The notes below the pieces were generated by a model that had not been told where the DNA came from, did no database searches, and was given only the letters and a program-made list of their open reading frames with translations. DNA of 64,000 nt from positions 1-64,000 of the forward strand of contig JADMKK010000057.1 in NCBI GenBank assembly GCA_015478895.1, given 5' to 3'. This document shows, one piece after another, positions 1 through 8,901 of this stretch (positions are counted from its first letter, which is position 1; each line of letters starts with the position of its first letter). A program made the position numbers and the translations under genes. Origin of the DNA: Comamonas sp. (GTDB lineage: Bacteria > Pseudomonadota > Gammaproteobacteria > Burkholderiales > Burkholderiaceae_C).

Positions 1-331
1 ATCTCTTTTGGAATTTTAGCTCGCTGCGATCAGCGAAGCCTTGTATTGTAGCACGTTTTCGCCGTGCACTTCTAAATAATTTTTTAGAAGTTTTCGTTAA
101 AAGCAGTGTTACTGTTTTAGCGAAGCCTTGCAGTATACATCGCTTTTGGTGCTTTCAGAAATTCCTGCAAAAACCTTTTCAGCAACTGCGCAAAAAGATG
201 CGCTGCAATGGCGAGGAGACGGACTATAGCACCGTTCAAGCAGCTTTTCAGAAAAAACCTTTTCACTCAAAGCCTTCAGCAAGGCTTTGGGTCAGGCAGC
301 GCTTTGCGCTGCCTTGGATAATGGAGTCAAC
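1..331 (-). promoter_or_regulatory. Tandem leftward promoter region (possible rRNA/tRNA operon leader)
   Basis: This stretch has no gene. On the minus strand there are three extended -10-like elements: TGCTACAAT (-10 at 45-50), TGTATACT (-10 at 132-137) and TGCTATAGT (-10 at 223-228). The first two are each followed by almost the same start-site sequence (ACAAGGCTTCGCT and GCAAGGCTTCGCT), as if one promoter had been duplicated. I see no strong -35 boxes. Strong stacked promoters followed by a short GC-rich leader suggest a stable-RNA operon just left of the window; that is inference, since no RNA gene is visible. Confidence 0.45.
268..313 (+). other. Two small hairpins in the uup leader
   Basis: Two adjacent inverted repeats lie just before uup: AAAGCCTT/AAGGCTTT with a 4-nt loop (about 269-288), and GGCAGCGC/GCGCTGCC with a 3-nt loop (295-313). 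Neither is followed by a T-run, so they do not look like intrinsic terminators. They could fold in the 5' leader of the uup mRNA; their role is unknown. Confidence 0.4.
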
Positions 332-2257
332 ATGGCACTTATTACCTTAATAGACGCACAGCTCGCATTCGGGCATGTGGCACTGCTGGATCACACCAGT
401 TTTTCTCTGGAAACCAACGAACGCGTGGGACTGATCGGGCGCAACGGCACCGGCAAGTCTTCGCTGTTGAAAATTTTGGCCGGTATGGCGCATGCGGATG
501 ACGGCACACTGCAAGTGCAGGCTGGCGTCCGTATTGCCTACGTGGCCCAGGAACCCAACCTCAATCCAGAACACAGTATTTTTGAATCTGCCTCGGAAGG
601 CTTGACAGAAGTGGCGGCGATCCGTGATTTGTACCTGTCCGGTGCAGAAGGCGTGGATCTGGATGCCCTGCAGTCACGCATTGAAGCGCAGGATGCTTGG
701 AACTGGGAGCAACGCGTAGAAGAGGCGTTGCAGCGCCTGCATTTAAATCCAGAAGCCAAAATCAGCAGTTTGTCTGGCGGGATGCGCAAGCGCGTGGCAT
801 TGGCGCAGGCCTTGGTCATGCAGCCTGATGTACTGTTCCTGGATGAGCCGACCAATCACCTGGATCTGGATTCGATTGAGTGGCTGGAAGGTTTGCTCAA
901 GGAGTTCAAGGGCTCCATCGTGCTGATTACGCACGACCGCTCTTTCCTAGACAACGTGGTGACACGTATTGTGGAGTTGGATCGTGGCCAGCTCATGTCC
1001 TACCCAGGCAACTTTACTGCTTATGTGACAAACAAGGCCGAGCAGTTGGCACAAGAAGCCGTGATCAATGCCAAGGCTGACAAGCTGCTGGCACAAGAAG
1101 AGGTGTGGATCCGCAAAGGGGTGGAAGCCCGCCGCACGCGAGCGACCGCCCGTATTGTGCGGCTCAAGGAGCTGCGTTCCGAACATGCTGCCCGTCGTAA
1201 CGCGCAGGGCAGCGTCAAGATGGATGTGAGCAGCGGCGAAAAGAGCGGCAAGCTGGTGTCTGAACTCACGCACGTGAGCAAGACGTTTGGCGGGCGTGTG
1301 ATCGTGGACGATTTCAGCGCTACCATTTTGCGCGGTGACAAGATTGGCTTGCTGGGGGCCAACGGTGCTGGCAAGACAACGCTATTGAAACTGATTTTGG
1401 GCCAGTTGGCGCCTGATCCAGCGCCAGCCAACGCACCCGAGCCTGAGCCCGGCAACAGCCCGTGGGGCACAGTGCGCCAAGGCACCAACATTACCGTGGC
1501 TTATTTTGATCAGATGCGCAACTCGCTGGACTTGGACGCCACGCTGGAAGACTTCATCAGCCCAGGCAGTGAGTGGATTGAAATCGGCAACCAGCGCAAG
1601 CACGTCAAGAGCTATCTGGGTGACTTCCTGTTCTCCCCCTCGCGTGCGAATTCGCCGGTACGCACCCTGTCTGGCGGTGAACGCAACCGTTTGTTATTAG
1701 CACGTTTGTTTGCTCGCCCGACCAATGTCTTGGTCCTGGATGAGCCGACCAATGACTTGGACATTGACACCCTGGAGTTGCTGGAAGACCTGCTGCAAAA
1801 CTATGACGGCACGGTGTTCTTGGTCAGCCACGACCGTACTTTCCTGGATAACGTGGTCACCAGCACCATCGCTGCGGAAGGCAATGGCAAGTGGCGCGAA
1901 TATGAAGGTGGTGTTCAAGACTGGTTGCTGCAGTCCAAACGTGCCAAGGCTTTGCAGGACCAAACCACGAAGAAGGGCAACACGCCTCCCAAGGAAAACG
2001 CTGCAGTCTCTGCTACAACTGCCCCAGCTGTGACTGCCAAACGCAAGCTGAGCTACAAAGAACAGCGTGAATTAGAACAATTGCCTGTACAGATTGAAGT
2101 GCTGGAAAAAGAGCAGCAAGAAATCCGTACAGCGCTGGAAGACGGAACGCTGTACACCAAGGACAACGCCCGGGCGATGCAGTTGCATGCACGCGATGGT
2201 GAGATTGATGAAGCCTTACTGGTGGCGATGGAGCGTTGGGAAACGCTGTCCAACTAA
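332..2257 (+). CDS. uup: ABC-F family ATPase, Uup type
   Basis: Soluble duplicated ATPase of the ABC-F class (641 aa). Uup proteins bind nucleic acid or ribosomes and are linked to precise transposon excision and ribosome quality control; they are not transporters. The first ABC domain has Walker A GRNGTGKS (residues 36-43), signature LSGGMRKR and Walker B LFLDEPTNHLD. The second has Walker A GANGAGKT near residue 350, signature LSGGERNR and LVLDEPTNDLD. The C-terminus is the charged coiled-coil typical of Uup (KRKLSYKEQRELEQLP onward), which separates it from EttA. ATG at 332 is preferred over the in-frame TTG at 287 because GGAG lies six bases upstream. It is a single-gene unit, unrelated to the flagellar genes, ending in a bidirectional terminator shared with cheB. 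Confidence 0.93.
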   Translation: MALITLIDAQLAFGHVALLDHTSFSLETNERVGLIGRNGTGKSSLLKILAGMAHADDGTLQVQAGVRIAYVAQEPNLNPEHSIFESASEGLTEVAAIRDLYLSGAEGVDLDALQSRIEAQDAWNWEQRVEEALQRLHLNPEAKISSLSGGMRKRVALAQALVMQPDVLFLDEPTNHLDLDSIEWLEGLLKEFKGSIVLITHDRSFLDNVVTRIVELDRGQLMSYPGNFTAYVTNKAEQLAQEAVINAKADKLLAQEEVWIRKGVEARRTRATARIVRLKELRSEHAARRNAQGSVKMDVSSGEKSGKLVSELTHVSKTFGGRVIVDDFSATILRGDKIGLLGANGAGKTTLLKLILGQLAPDPAPANAPEPEPGNSPWGTVRQGTNITVAYFDQMRNSLDLDATLEDFISPGSEWIEIGNQRKHVKSYLGDFLFSPSRANSPVRTLSGGERNRLLLARLFARPTNVLVLDEPTNDLDIDTLELLEDLLQNYDGTVFLVSHDRTFLDNVVTSTIAAEGNGKWREYEGGVQDWLLQSKRAKALQDQTTKKGNTPPKENAAVSATTAPAVTAKRKLSYKEQRELEQLPVQIEVLEKEQQEIRTALEDGTLYTKDNARAMQLHARDGEIDEALLVAMERWETLSN

Positions 2258-2270
2258 CTCATAGTTAAAT

Positions 2271-2361
2271 AAAAAGGAGCGCCTGGCCGTTGACCTGCCT
2301 TGATTTCAGAGTGTTTTGCATCTGAAAATCAAGCGGAGTCAGGGCTAGGCGCTCCTTTTTT
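2271..2361. repeat. Palindromic intergenic repeat, copy R1 (bidirectional terminator)
   Basis: A large inverted repeat lies between convergent uup and cheB: AAAAAGGAGCGCCTGGCC at the left pairs with GGCTAGGCGCTCCTTTTT at the right, and an inner arm CTTGATTTCAGA pairs with TCTGAAAATCAAG. A-runs and T-runs at both ends suit intrinsic termination on both strands. It is one of eight related elements in the window; the inner TTTCAG...CTGAAA core is shared. Confidence 0.8.
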
Positions 2362-2382
2362 ATAAATAACTTAGCTGTATCT

Positions 2383-3504
2383 TTAGATGCGGTGGCGTAC
2401 ATCCGGCGAAGCACGCAGCTTGGTCAGCAGCGCCGGGGAAATTTGGGTCAGTGGCAGCACTTCATCAGCGGCACCTCGGGCAATGGCCTCACGCGGCATG
2501 CCAAAGACAATGCAACTGGCCTCGTCTTGCACATAGTTGTAGCTGCCAGCATCTTTCATTTCACGCATGGCGATTGCACCATCGGCGCCCATGCCGGTGA
2601 GCATCACACCAAAGGCATTGCGCCCAGCAAATTGCGCCACCGACTTAAACAGCACTTCCACCGATGGCTTGTGGCGATTGACCGGCGGCGCTTGCTCATC
2701 CACCACCGCCACATAGTTGGCACCACTGCGCGAGATAGCGAACTGCTTGCCGCCTGGCGCGATGTACGCGTGGCCCGGCAAGATGCGCTCTCCATGCGTC
2801 GCTTCTTTCACGGTGATCTGGCACAAGCTGTTCAACCGCGCTGCGAAACTGGTGGTAAAGCCGGGAGGCATGTGCTGGGTGATGACGATGGCCGGTGCAT
2901 CCGCGGGCATGTGCGTCAGCACTTCCTTGATGGCTTCGGTGCCCCCCGTAGAGGCGCCAATGGCAATCAGTTTTTCTGTCGATACGCGCCCCAGCAAGCT
3001 TGCTGAAGATAAGGATGCAACTGTTGGGGTACCCAACGAGGTCAAGGAAGCCGATTTCGCAGCAGCAGTTTTTGCAGCGCGCTCCACCGTCCGGTGCACA
3101 TGGGCGACCGAGGCGACACGAATTTTCTCGACGATTTCCGTGGCCAATTGCCCCAAACCGTTGGCAACACCCACCCGAGGTTTGGCAACGAAATCCACCG
3201 CGCCCAGCTCCAGGGCGCGCATGGTGACTTCGGCGCCGCGCTCGGTCAGCGTAGAGATCATCAGCACTGGCATGGGACGCAAGCGCATGAGACGGCCCAG
3301 GAAATCAATCCCGTCCATCTTGGGCATTTCTACATCCAAGGTAATCACATCGGGGTTGAGTTCTCGAATCATTTCGCGGGCCACCAAGGGATCGTTGGCT
3401 GTGCCCACACATTCCATGTCGTTTTGGCGGTTGATGATTTCGGCCAACAGACTGCGCACCAGGGCCGAGTCATCCACCACCACTACCCGAATCTTTTTGT
3501 TCAT
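2383..3504 (-). CDS. cheB: Protein-glutamate methylesterase/deamidase CheB
   Basis: CheB removes methyl groups from chemoreceptor glutamates during adaptation (373 aa). The N-terminal receiver domain (about 1-125) has the acidic pair D11-D12 and phospho-acceptor D57 in [10 protein letters not shown]. After a low-complexity linker comes the methylesterase domain with the nucleophile serine in IAIGASTGG, histidine in ITQHMPPGF and aspartate in LTGMGADGA, so the catalytic triad is intact. It is the last gene of the che operon, 16 bases after cheD, and ends at the terminator shared with uup. Its chemoreceptor substrates are not encoded in this window. Confidence 0.96.
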   Translation of the reverse strand: MNKKIRVVVVDDSALVRSLLAEIINRQNDMECVGTANDPLVAREMIRELNPDVITLDVEMPKMDGIDFLGRLMRLRPMPVLMISTLTERGAEVTMRALELGAVDFVAKPRVGVANGLGQLATEIVEKIRVASVAHVHRTVERAAKTAAAKSASLTSLGTPTVASLSSASLLGRVSTEKLIAIGASTGGTEAIKEVLTHMPADAPAIVITQHMPPGFTTSFAARLNSLCQITVKEATHGERILPGHAYIAPGGKQFAISRSGANYVAVVDEQAPPVNRHKPSVEVLFKSVAQFAGRNAFGVMLTGMGADGAIAMREMKDAGSYNYVQDEASCIVFGMPREAIARGAADEVLPLTQISPALLTKLRASPDVRHRI

Positions 3505-3520
3505 TCCTCTTCAACCTCTC

Positions 3521-4228
3521 TCAAAACAGGTCCACACTGCCGCCGGCGTTGGTCTTGGCCAACTGAGCCGCGCTGCCACGGGCACGTTCTTGCGCCACCA
3601 GCTCTTCAGGATGTGCATGTGCCAAACGTTTGACCATGGCTTTACCTGTTGCAGGGAAATAGACCACTTTGCGCGGATAAATATCCAGCACGTCTTCCGA
3701 CACGATGGGGATACGCTCTGTCTGTAAATATTGGGTCACAAACTCGGTGTTGCGCTCCCCCACATTCATGGTGGTGAAGTTGGCCATGACTTGACCCCCA
3801 CCAAAAATTTTGGCTTGCATGGTTTCGCGCCGTGCACCCAATTTAATCATCTCGTTGATCAGCAATTCCATAGCGTAAGAGCCATACCGACCGCTGGAAT
3901 CTGAGCTGTCTCCATCCGGCAGCATGAAATGATTCATGCCTCCCAAATTGAGTGTGCGATCCCATAAGCATGCAGCGATGCAGGAACCCAGCACCGTGCA
4001 GATGACCATGTTCTCGCCGGTCACGAAGTACTCGCCGGGAAGCACTTTGACCGCGTTGTACTGAAAGTGATGGTCAAAATAAAAGAACGAGGCCTCTCCA
4101 GGTCGGGCGGGGCGGCTGCGCGGGGTCTCCAGCGATGACTGCGACGCAGGAGCAGATACCGTAGCGCTCTGCCCCGCCCAATTGGGGCGTACAGAAGCAC
4201 GGGGCGAGCCATTGTGCAGTGTGTTCAT
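3521..4228 (-). CDS. cheD: Chemoreceptor glutamine deamidase CheD
   Basis: CheD deamidates specific glutamines in chemoreceptors to give methylatable glutamates (235 aa). The catalytic cysteine C83 sits in VLGSCIAACLWD and the catalytic histidine H100 in GMNHFMLP. The first 45 or so residues are a Pro/Ser-rich tail outside the conserved fold. The C-terminus ends GGSVDLF, close to the AGSIELF end of the CheZ-like protein at 8427-8873. It lies between cheR and cheB, the usual order when all three adaptation enzymes are together. Confidence 0.93.
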   Translation of the reverse strand: MNTLHNGSPRASVRPNWAGQSATVSAPASQSSLETPRSRPARPGEASFFYFDHHFQYNAVKVLPGEYFVTGENMVICTVLGSCIAACLWDRTLNLGGMNHFMLPDGDSSDSSGRYGSYAMELLINEMIKLGARRETMQAKIFGGGQVMANFTTMNVGERNTEFVTQYLQTERIPIVSEDVLDIYPRKVVYFPATGKAMVKRLAHAHPEELVAQERARGSAAQLAKTNAGGSVDLF

Positions 4229-4278
4229 AGGAGCACCTTTATGTGGAAATGCACCAGGGTCTATGCCCTTGCACCTTA

Positions 4279-5145
4279 TTAGATGCGCTCATAGACCGTT
4301 TTGCCGCGTAACGCGAACAGGTCTCGCGATTCACTGAAGTTTTCGGCATGCCCGACAAACAGCAGGCCGCCGGGCTTGAGCACGCGATGGATGCGCTCCA
4401 ACACTTTACGTTGTGTGGGAGCATCAAAATAGATCATGACGTTGCGGCAAAACACCATGTCAAAGGGTTCCTTGAAGGGCCAGTCATCGCGTATCAGATT
4501 GACCTGCATAAAGTCAATCATGCGACGCAGCTCCGGCCTGACCCGCGCCATGCCGGCATTGGTTGCCTTGCCGCGCATAAAAAATCGTTGGAGCCGCTCT
4601 TGGCTCAGATTTTTGACATGCTCCATGCGGTAAACGCCATTCGAAGCAGAAGCCAAGACCTTGGAGTCAATGTCGCTGGCCGTCAATTTGAAATTGGCAT
4701 TGGCGCCCAGTGTTTCCAGGGCCGTCAATACGATGGAGTAAGGCTCTTCCCCTGTGGATGCCGCGTTGCACCATACTCGCCACGCAGTGCTGGCCGGTTT
4801 GCTTTTGAGGTGCTGCGCCAAGATATCAAAATGGTGTTGCTCGCGGAAAAAAGCGGTCAGGTTGGTGGTCAGCGCATTCACGAACTCTTGCCATTCGTGC
4901 GCATCGCCTTGCTTTTCGAGCCAGCTCAGATAGTCATCGAAACTTTCATGCCCGGTTTCTCGCAAGCGGCGCGACAAGCGGCTGTACACCATCGCATGCT
5001 TACCGTCATGCAAGCTGATACCTGCATGTTTGTAGATAAGGGCCTGCACACGACTGAAGTCGGCGGAAGTCCAAGCGAACTCTCTCCCTTGGGCAACAGG
5101 GCCTGCAGCCATAGTCGGCAGAGACGGATGATCTGTTTGACGCAT
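4279..5145 (-). CDS. cheR: Chemotaxis protein methyltransferase CheR
   Basis: SAM-dependent methyltransferase that methylates receptor glutamates (288 aa from the ATG at 5145). The N-terminal helical CheR domain is followed by the methyltransferase fold with NAASTGEEPYS (SAM-binding motif I), a later motif MVFCRNVMIYFD, and a C-terminal GGLLFVGHAE segment. An in-frame TTG at 5190 would add 15 residues, but it overlaps the hairpin region after cheW and has no clear ribosome site, so I use the ATG. It follows cheW directly; no receptor gene intervenes. Confidence 0.94.
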   Translation of the reverse strand: MRQTDHPSLPTMAAGPVAQGREFAWTSADFSRVQALIYKHAGISLHDGKHAMVYSRLSRRLRETGHESFDDYLSWLEKQGDAHEWQEFVNALTTNLTAFFREQHHFDILAQHLKSKPASTAWRVWCNAASTGEEPYSIVLTALETLGANANFKLTASDIDSKVLASASNGVYRMEHVKNLSQERLQRFFMRGKATNAGMARVRPELRRMIDFMQVNLIRDDWPFKEPFDMVFCRNVMIYFDAPTQRKVLERIHRVLKPGGLLFVGHAENFSESRDLFALRGKTVYERI

Positions 5146-5195
5146 ATAGAAAAAGCCCAGAAAACGCGTGACTGGCCGCGACACAGCCAAAACTC

Positions 5196-5221
5196 AACAG
5201 CCCACCTCTAGGCGGGCTGTT
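5196..5221 (-). terminator. Hairpin between cheW and cheR
   Basis: The inverted repeat AACAGCCCACC/GGCGGGCTGTT (one mismatch, 4-nt loop) lies in the cheW-cheR gap. On the minus strand it is followed by GAGTTTTGG, a weak T-run. It could be a partial terminator or an mRNA-processing/stabilising hairpin that sets cheA-cheW expression above cheR-cheD-cheB. Confidence 0.5.
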
Positions 5222-5246
5222 ATCACTATGAGAAGTCTGTGACGAC

Positions 5247-5735
5247 TTACTCGGCTGGAGGTACCAAGCCCATATCGACATTCGACATGAGCTTTTCGAT
5301 GTCCAGCAAAATCAGCATGCGATCACCCACAGAGCCCAGACCCAGAATGCAGCCCACATCGATGGCGCTTTCAATATCGGGAGCGGGACGCACAGCCTCG
5401 GGCGGCAGCTCCATGACGTCGCTCACCGAATCCACCACGATGCCGACGACACGGTTGCGCAGATTCAGGATGATGACGACCGTGAAGCTGTTGTATTCGA
5501 CTTGCGAACAGTTGAACTTCAAGCGCATATCCACGATGGGCACAATCGTGCCACGCAAATTGACCACGCCCTTGATGAACTCTGGAGCATTGGCAATGCG
5601 CGTCGGCTGCTCATAACCACGGATTTCTTGCACCTTCAAGATGTCGATGCCGTATTCCTCTTCACCCAAGCGGAAGGTGAGGTATTCACGAGCACCGGAA
5701 GCCTTGCTACCAGCGTTTTTTCCCATAATGTTCAT
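5247..5735 (-). CDS. cheW: Chemotaxis coupling protein CheW
   Basis: CheW (162 aa) links chemoreceptors to the CheA kinase in the receptor array. The whole protein is one CheW/SH3-like domain: [20 protein letters not shown] at the N-terminus, the [13 protein letters not shown] segment in the middle and the final [12 protein letters not shown] strand. It is a normal CheW except for a short Gly/Ala/Ser N-terminal tail. It sits 111 bases after cheA and before cheR. Confidence 0.95.
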   Translation of the reverse strand: MNIMGKNAGSKASGAREYLTFRLGEEEYGIDILKVQEIRGYEQPTRIANAPEFIKGVVNLRGTIVPIVDMRLKFNCSQVEYNSFTVVIILNLRNRVVGIVVDSVSDVMELPPEAVRPAPDIESAIDVGCILGLGSVGDRMLILLDIEKLMSNVDMGLVPPAE

Positions 5736-5803
5736 TGTTTTCTCCTAGGGCGCAAGCATCATTGATGGACAACGCCTGCGCCAGATAATTTTTAAGAGAT
5801 CTA

Positions 5804-5831
5804 TGACTGCATTCCTGCATTCCTGCAGTCA
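5804..5831 (-). other. Inverted repeat in the cheA-cheW gap
   Basis: TGACTGCA (5804-5811) and TGCAGTCA (5824-5831) form an 8-bp stem between the end of cheA and the start of cheW. No T-run follows on the minus strand, so it is more likely an mRNA structure than a terminator. Confidence 0.35.
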
Positions 5832-5846
5832 CAGACCATCATTTTT

Positions 5847-7967
5847 TTAACGTGATCGGCGCACCAAGCTGCTGGTATCCAAAATCAGTGCGACCGTACC
5901 ATCGCCCAAAATAGTGGCGCCCGATACGTTAGGCACTTTGCGGTAATTGCTCTCCAGATTTTTCACGACCACTTGGTGCTGGCCCAGCAATTCATCAACC
6001 AGCAGCGCCACACGCATTCCGTCAGACTCCACCACGACCATGATGTCGCTGCGCTTTTCGCCTTGGGCACGGGGCACACCGAAAACACGCTCCAGCTCAA
6101 TGACGGACATATATTCGTCACGGACCTTCACCAGTTGAGAGCCTTGGGTCACCGTGCTGACATCCGCAGGGTTGACTTGGAAAGACTCCACCACCGAAGA
6201 CAGGGGCAGGATGTACACCTCATTGCCCACGCCAACGGACATACCGTCCATGATGGCCAGCGTCAAGGGCAGGCGAATCGACACGCGCATGCCCACGCCT
6301 TCGACGGAGTCGATTTCCACCGAACCGTTCAGGGCAGCAATATTTTTGCGCACAACGTCCATGCCTACGCCACGGCCCGAGACGTCAGTTACCACGTCAG
6401 CGGTCGAGAAGCCGGGCGCAAATATCAGCATCCATACTTCGCTGTCGGGCATGCTGTCCGAGACGTCCATGCCACGCTCACGCGCTTTGCGAAGAATTTT
6501 CTCGCGACTCATGCCCTTGCCGTCATCACGCACTTCAATGACGATGGAGCCTCCTTGGTGCGAAGCCGCCAATGTCAGGGTACCGACTTCGGGTTTCCCG
6601 GCCTTGATGCGGTCTTCAGGCATTTCAATGCCGTGGTCCAAGCTGTTACGTACCAAGTGGGTCAAGGGATCGGTGATCTTTTCGACCAGGCCCTTGTCCA
6701 GCTCTGTGGCTTCACCCTGAGTGACCAAGTTGATTTTCTTGTCCAGCTTGTTGGCCAGATCCCGCAACATACGCGGGAAGCGGCTGAACACCGTGGACAT
6801 GGGAATCATGCGGATCGACATGACAGCTTCTTGCAAGTCACGCGTATTGCGATCCAGATCCGCCAACCCTGCCAGCAATTGCTGGTTGGCAGACGGATCT
6901 AAAGCACGGCTGTTTTGCGCCAGCATCGCTTGAATGATGACCAGCTCGCCTGCCAGATTGATGAGCTGATCGACCTTCTTCACATCCACACGGATGCTGG
7001 TTGATTCCATCTGCGCAGTGTTAGGGCGTGTGGTCGCCTTTGCGGCAGCTGCTACTGGCTTCATCACAGGAGCACCCGGTGCACCTTCAAAGATTCCAAA
7101 AGCGGCCTCAGCTTCCACTTCCGGGCCAGGGATCGGGGCGGGCACTTGATCCGCCACACCTGGAGCTGCCGATGCTTGCGGCTGCGCAGCGACTGCGCCC
7201 GGATGGCTGGCAGTGATGGTGACTTGCTCTTTAGCGACGTGAAATGCCATCAAGTCCAGCAAATCTTCATCGGTTGAATGCGTTTTCACTGCAAAGAGCC
7301 GTGTTTTGGCTTCATTGCAAGGCACATCTTCGACATGGCCCAGTCCAGGAATATCGCGGAACAGTTCCTTGATTGCATCGACCGATTCGAGCGCATCCAC
7401 AGGCCCGATCTTGATCTGCAGCATCCGCTCGCCATTTGGCGCTATAGCCGCTGCTACTGGTTCTGGCGTTGCTTGCAGTACAGGTACAGGGGCAGCAACA
7501 GGCGTTGGGGCAACAGGGGCGGCGGTAAGGTCAGGCGCAGGAGCGCCCTCGCCAGCAGCAAGCACTGTAATCCGCTCAACCAACTCGGCTGTGGACGTGG
7601 CCTCACCTTCGCCACCCGCCTGGTGGCGCGCCAGCAAGCTGCGCGAAGCATCTGCAGACTCCAGCAGCACATCCACCATTTCCGGGATAGGTGTAATTTC
7701 GTGGCGGCGCAAGCGGTCAAGCAACGACTCCATCTTGTGTGTCAGCTGGGCCACATCGGTAAAACCAAATGTGGCGGAGCCGCCCTTGATAGAGTGTGCG
7801 CAGCGAAAGATGCCGTTGAGCTCTTCGTCGTTGGCTTCACTCAGATCCAAATTCAGGAGCATCTGCTCCATCTGGTCAAGGTTCTCACCAGCTTCTTCAA
7901 AAAAAATCTGATAGAACTGGGTGAGATCGAAATCAGCCCCTGCCCCATCTTGGTTCGTATCCGCCAT
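5847..7967 (-). CDS. cheA: Chemotaxis histidine kinase CheA
   Basis: Central sensor kinase (706 aa) that phosphorylates CheY and CheB. Order of domains: HPt with the phospho-histidine H58 in CAHSIKGGS; Ala/Pro linker; a response-regulator-binding-like region around 180-255; second Ala/Pro linker; dimerisation domain from about 330; ATPase with N-box LVRNSLDHGIEMP, G1 EVRDDGKGM and G2 GRGVGMDVVRKNI; C-terminal CheW-like domain from about 570. All catalytic boxes are intact. It lies downstream of cheY1, upstream of cheW. Confidence 0.96.
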   Translation of the reverse strand: MADTNQDGAGADFDLTQFYQIFFEEAGENLDQMEQMLLNLDLSEANDEELNGIFRCAHSIKGGSATFGFTDVAQLTHKMESLLDRLRRHEITPIPEMVDVLLESADASRSLLARHQAGGEGEATSTAELVERITVLAAGEGAPAPDLTAAPVAPTPVAAPVPVLQATPEPVAAAIAPNGERMLQIKIGPVDALESVDAIKELFRDIPGLGHVEDVPCNEAKTRLFAVKTHSTDEDLLDLMAFHVAKEQVTITASHPGAVAAQPQASAAPGVADQVPAPIPGPEVEAEAAFGIFEGAPGAPVMKPVAAAAKATTRPNTAQMESTSIRVDVKKVDQLINLAGELVIIQAMLAQNSRALDPSANQQLLAGLADLDRNTRDLQEAVMSIRMIPMSTVFSRFPRMLRDLANKLDKKINLVTQGEATELDKGLVEKITDPLTHLVRNSLDHGIEMPEDRIKAGKPEVGTLTLAASHQGGSIVIEVRDDGKGMSREKILRKARERGMDVSDSMPDSEVWMLIFAPGFSTADVVTDVSGRGVGMDVVRKNIAALNGSVEIDSVEGVGMRVSIRLPLTLAIMDGMSVGVGNEVYILPLSSVVESFQVNPADVSTVTQGSQLVKVRDEYMSVIELERVFGVPRAQGEKRSDIMVVVESDGMRVALLVDELLGQHQVVVKNLESNYRKVPNVSGATILGDGTVALILDTSSLVRRSR

Positions 7968-8009
7968 TTGGATTCCTATCTTCTTCTCATCATCCGCACA
8001 TCAAGAGGA

Positions 8010-8372
8010 TCAACGAATGACCTTTTGTATAACTTCAATCAAACGATTGGGATCGAATGGTTTGACCAACCATCCAGTTGCGCCGGCTGCTTTGCCCGCC
8101 TGTTTCATCTGATCACTGGACTCGGTGGTCAAAATCAGGATGGGCGTATTTTTGAAACGGGGATGCTGGCGCAGACGTTGTGTCAGGCCAATTCCATCCA
8201 GGCGCGGCATATTCTGATCAGCCAGCACCAAATCGATTTGCTGAGCTTCTGCTTTTTCCAGCGCATCCATTCCGTCAACGGCTTCTACCACCTTGTAACC
8301 GGCACCTGTCAGGGTGAACGCGACCATTTTTCGCATGGATGGTGAATCATCAACAGCTAGGATCGATTGCAT
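8010..8372 (-). CDS. cheY: CheY-like single-domain response regulator (first of two)
   Basis: A lone receiver domain of 120 aa with the acidic pair D8-D9, phospho-acceptor D52 in LADQNMPRLDG, the conserved threonine in ILTTES and lysine in WLVKPFDP. The start at 8372 (MQSILAVDD) has GGAG six bases upstream; a longer reading from TTG at 8384 is less likely. Its acceptor context DQNMP differs from the motor-type CheY at 42487-42879 (DINMP). It is probably a phosphate sink or a regulator served by the adjacent CheZ-like protein and CheA; which CheY binds the switch cannot be told from sequence. Confidence 0.9.
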   Translation of the reverse strand: MQSILAVDDSPSMRKMVAFTLTGAGYKVVEAVDGMDALEKAEAQQIDLVLADQNMPRLDGIGLTQRLRQHPRFKNTPILILTTESSDQMKQAGKAAGATGWLVKPFDPNRLIEVIQKVIR

Positions 8373-8426
8373 GTAAGGCTCCAACGGGCTTTTGAGTTTT
8401 GGTGTTGATTCAAGCGTTTCTGCAGC

Positions 8427-8873
8427 TCAGAAGAGTTCTATTGAGCCTGCATCCATTTCGCTTTGGGTCACGGGGTTAGGGCGTTCAGGCTGCATAGGCG
8501 CGCTTGGCGTTTCCAGCTCATCGTCCTCACGCCCCATCGTTTCTGATGCCAAACGAAATGCACAGCCTTGCAAAACCTGCGTAGTGTGACAAATTAACTG
8601 GGTGGCCATATCGTGGAACTGCAACTCGGTCACTGCGCTGCGCAGCGCAGTGCGTGCAGCATCCAGATCCGGTGCTCCGCCAACGTCTTCGCCAGACAAC
8701 AAAACATTGGCCTCCCCGAAACGCTCCAGCAAATTGGCCGTGGCATGATTGAGGAGCCCTTCCAGCCGATGCAGATCTCGCATCACCACCAAAAGGGAGT
8801 CTTGCAATTCAGCCGCAACCATGACTGGCACCTGAACGACAGGTTCTCCGGCTAATGTTTGCGTTGACTGCAT
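8427..8873 (-). CDS. Small CheZ-like protein (candidate CheY phosphatase)
   Basis: A 148-aa, mostly helical protein at the head of the che operon. Two long predicted helices (about 19-52 and 70-108) could form a CheZ-style helical hairpin. The second contains LQFHDMATQLI, which lines up with QDFHDLTGQVI of the full-length CheZ at 42885-43640 and keeps the DxxxQ phosphatase pair (D88, Q92). A Pro-rich linker leads to an acidic-hydrophobic C-terminus, DAGSIELF, comparable to the CheY-binding tail of CheZ (VDDLLASLGF). I infer a reduced CheZ-type phosphatase acting on the neighbouring CheY. No enzymatic proof is possible from sequence, and many annotators would call it hypothetical. Confidence 0.6.
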   Translation of the reverse strand: MQSTQTLAGEPVVQVPVMVAAELQDSLLVVMRDLHRLEGLLNHATANLLERFGEANVLLSGEDVGGAPDLDAARTALRSAVTELQFHDMATQLICHTTQVLQGCAFRLASETMGREDDELETPSAPMQPERPNPVTQSEMDAGSIELF

Positions 8874-8901
8874 CGTTTCTCCAAGATGGGGTGGGTGCTA
8901 T

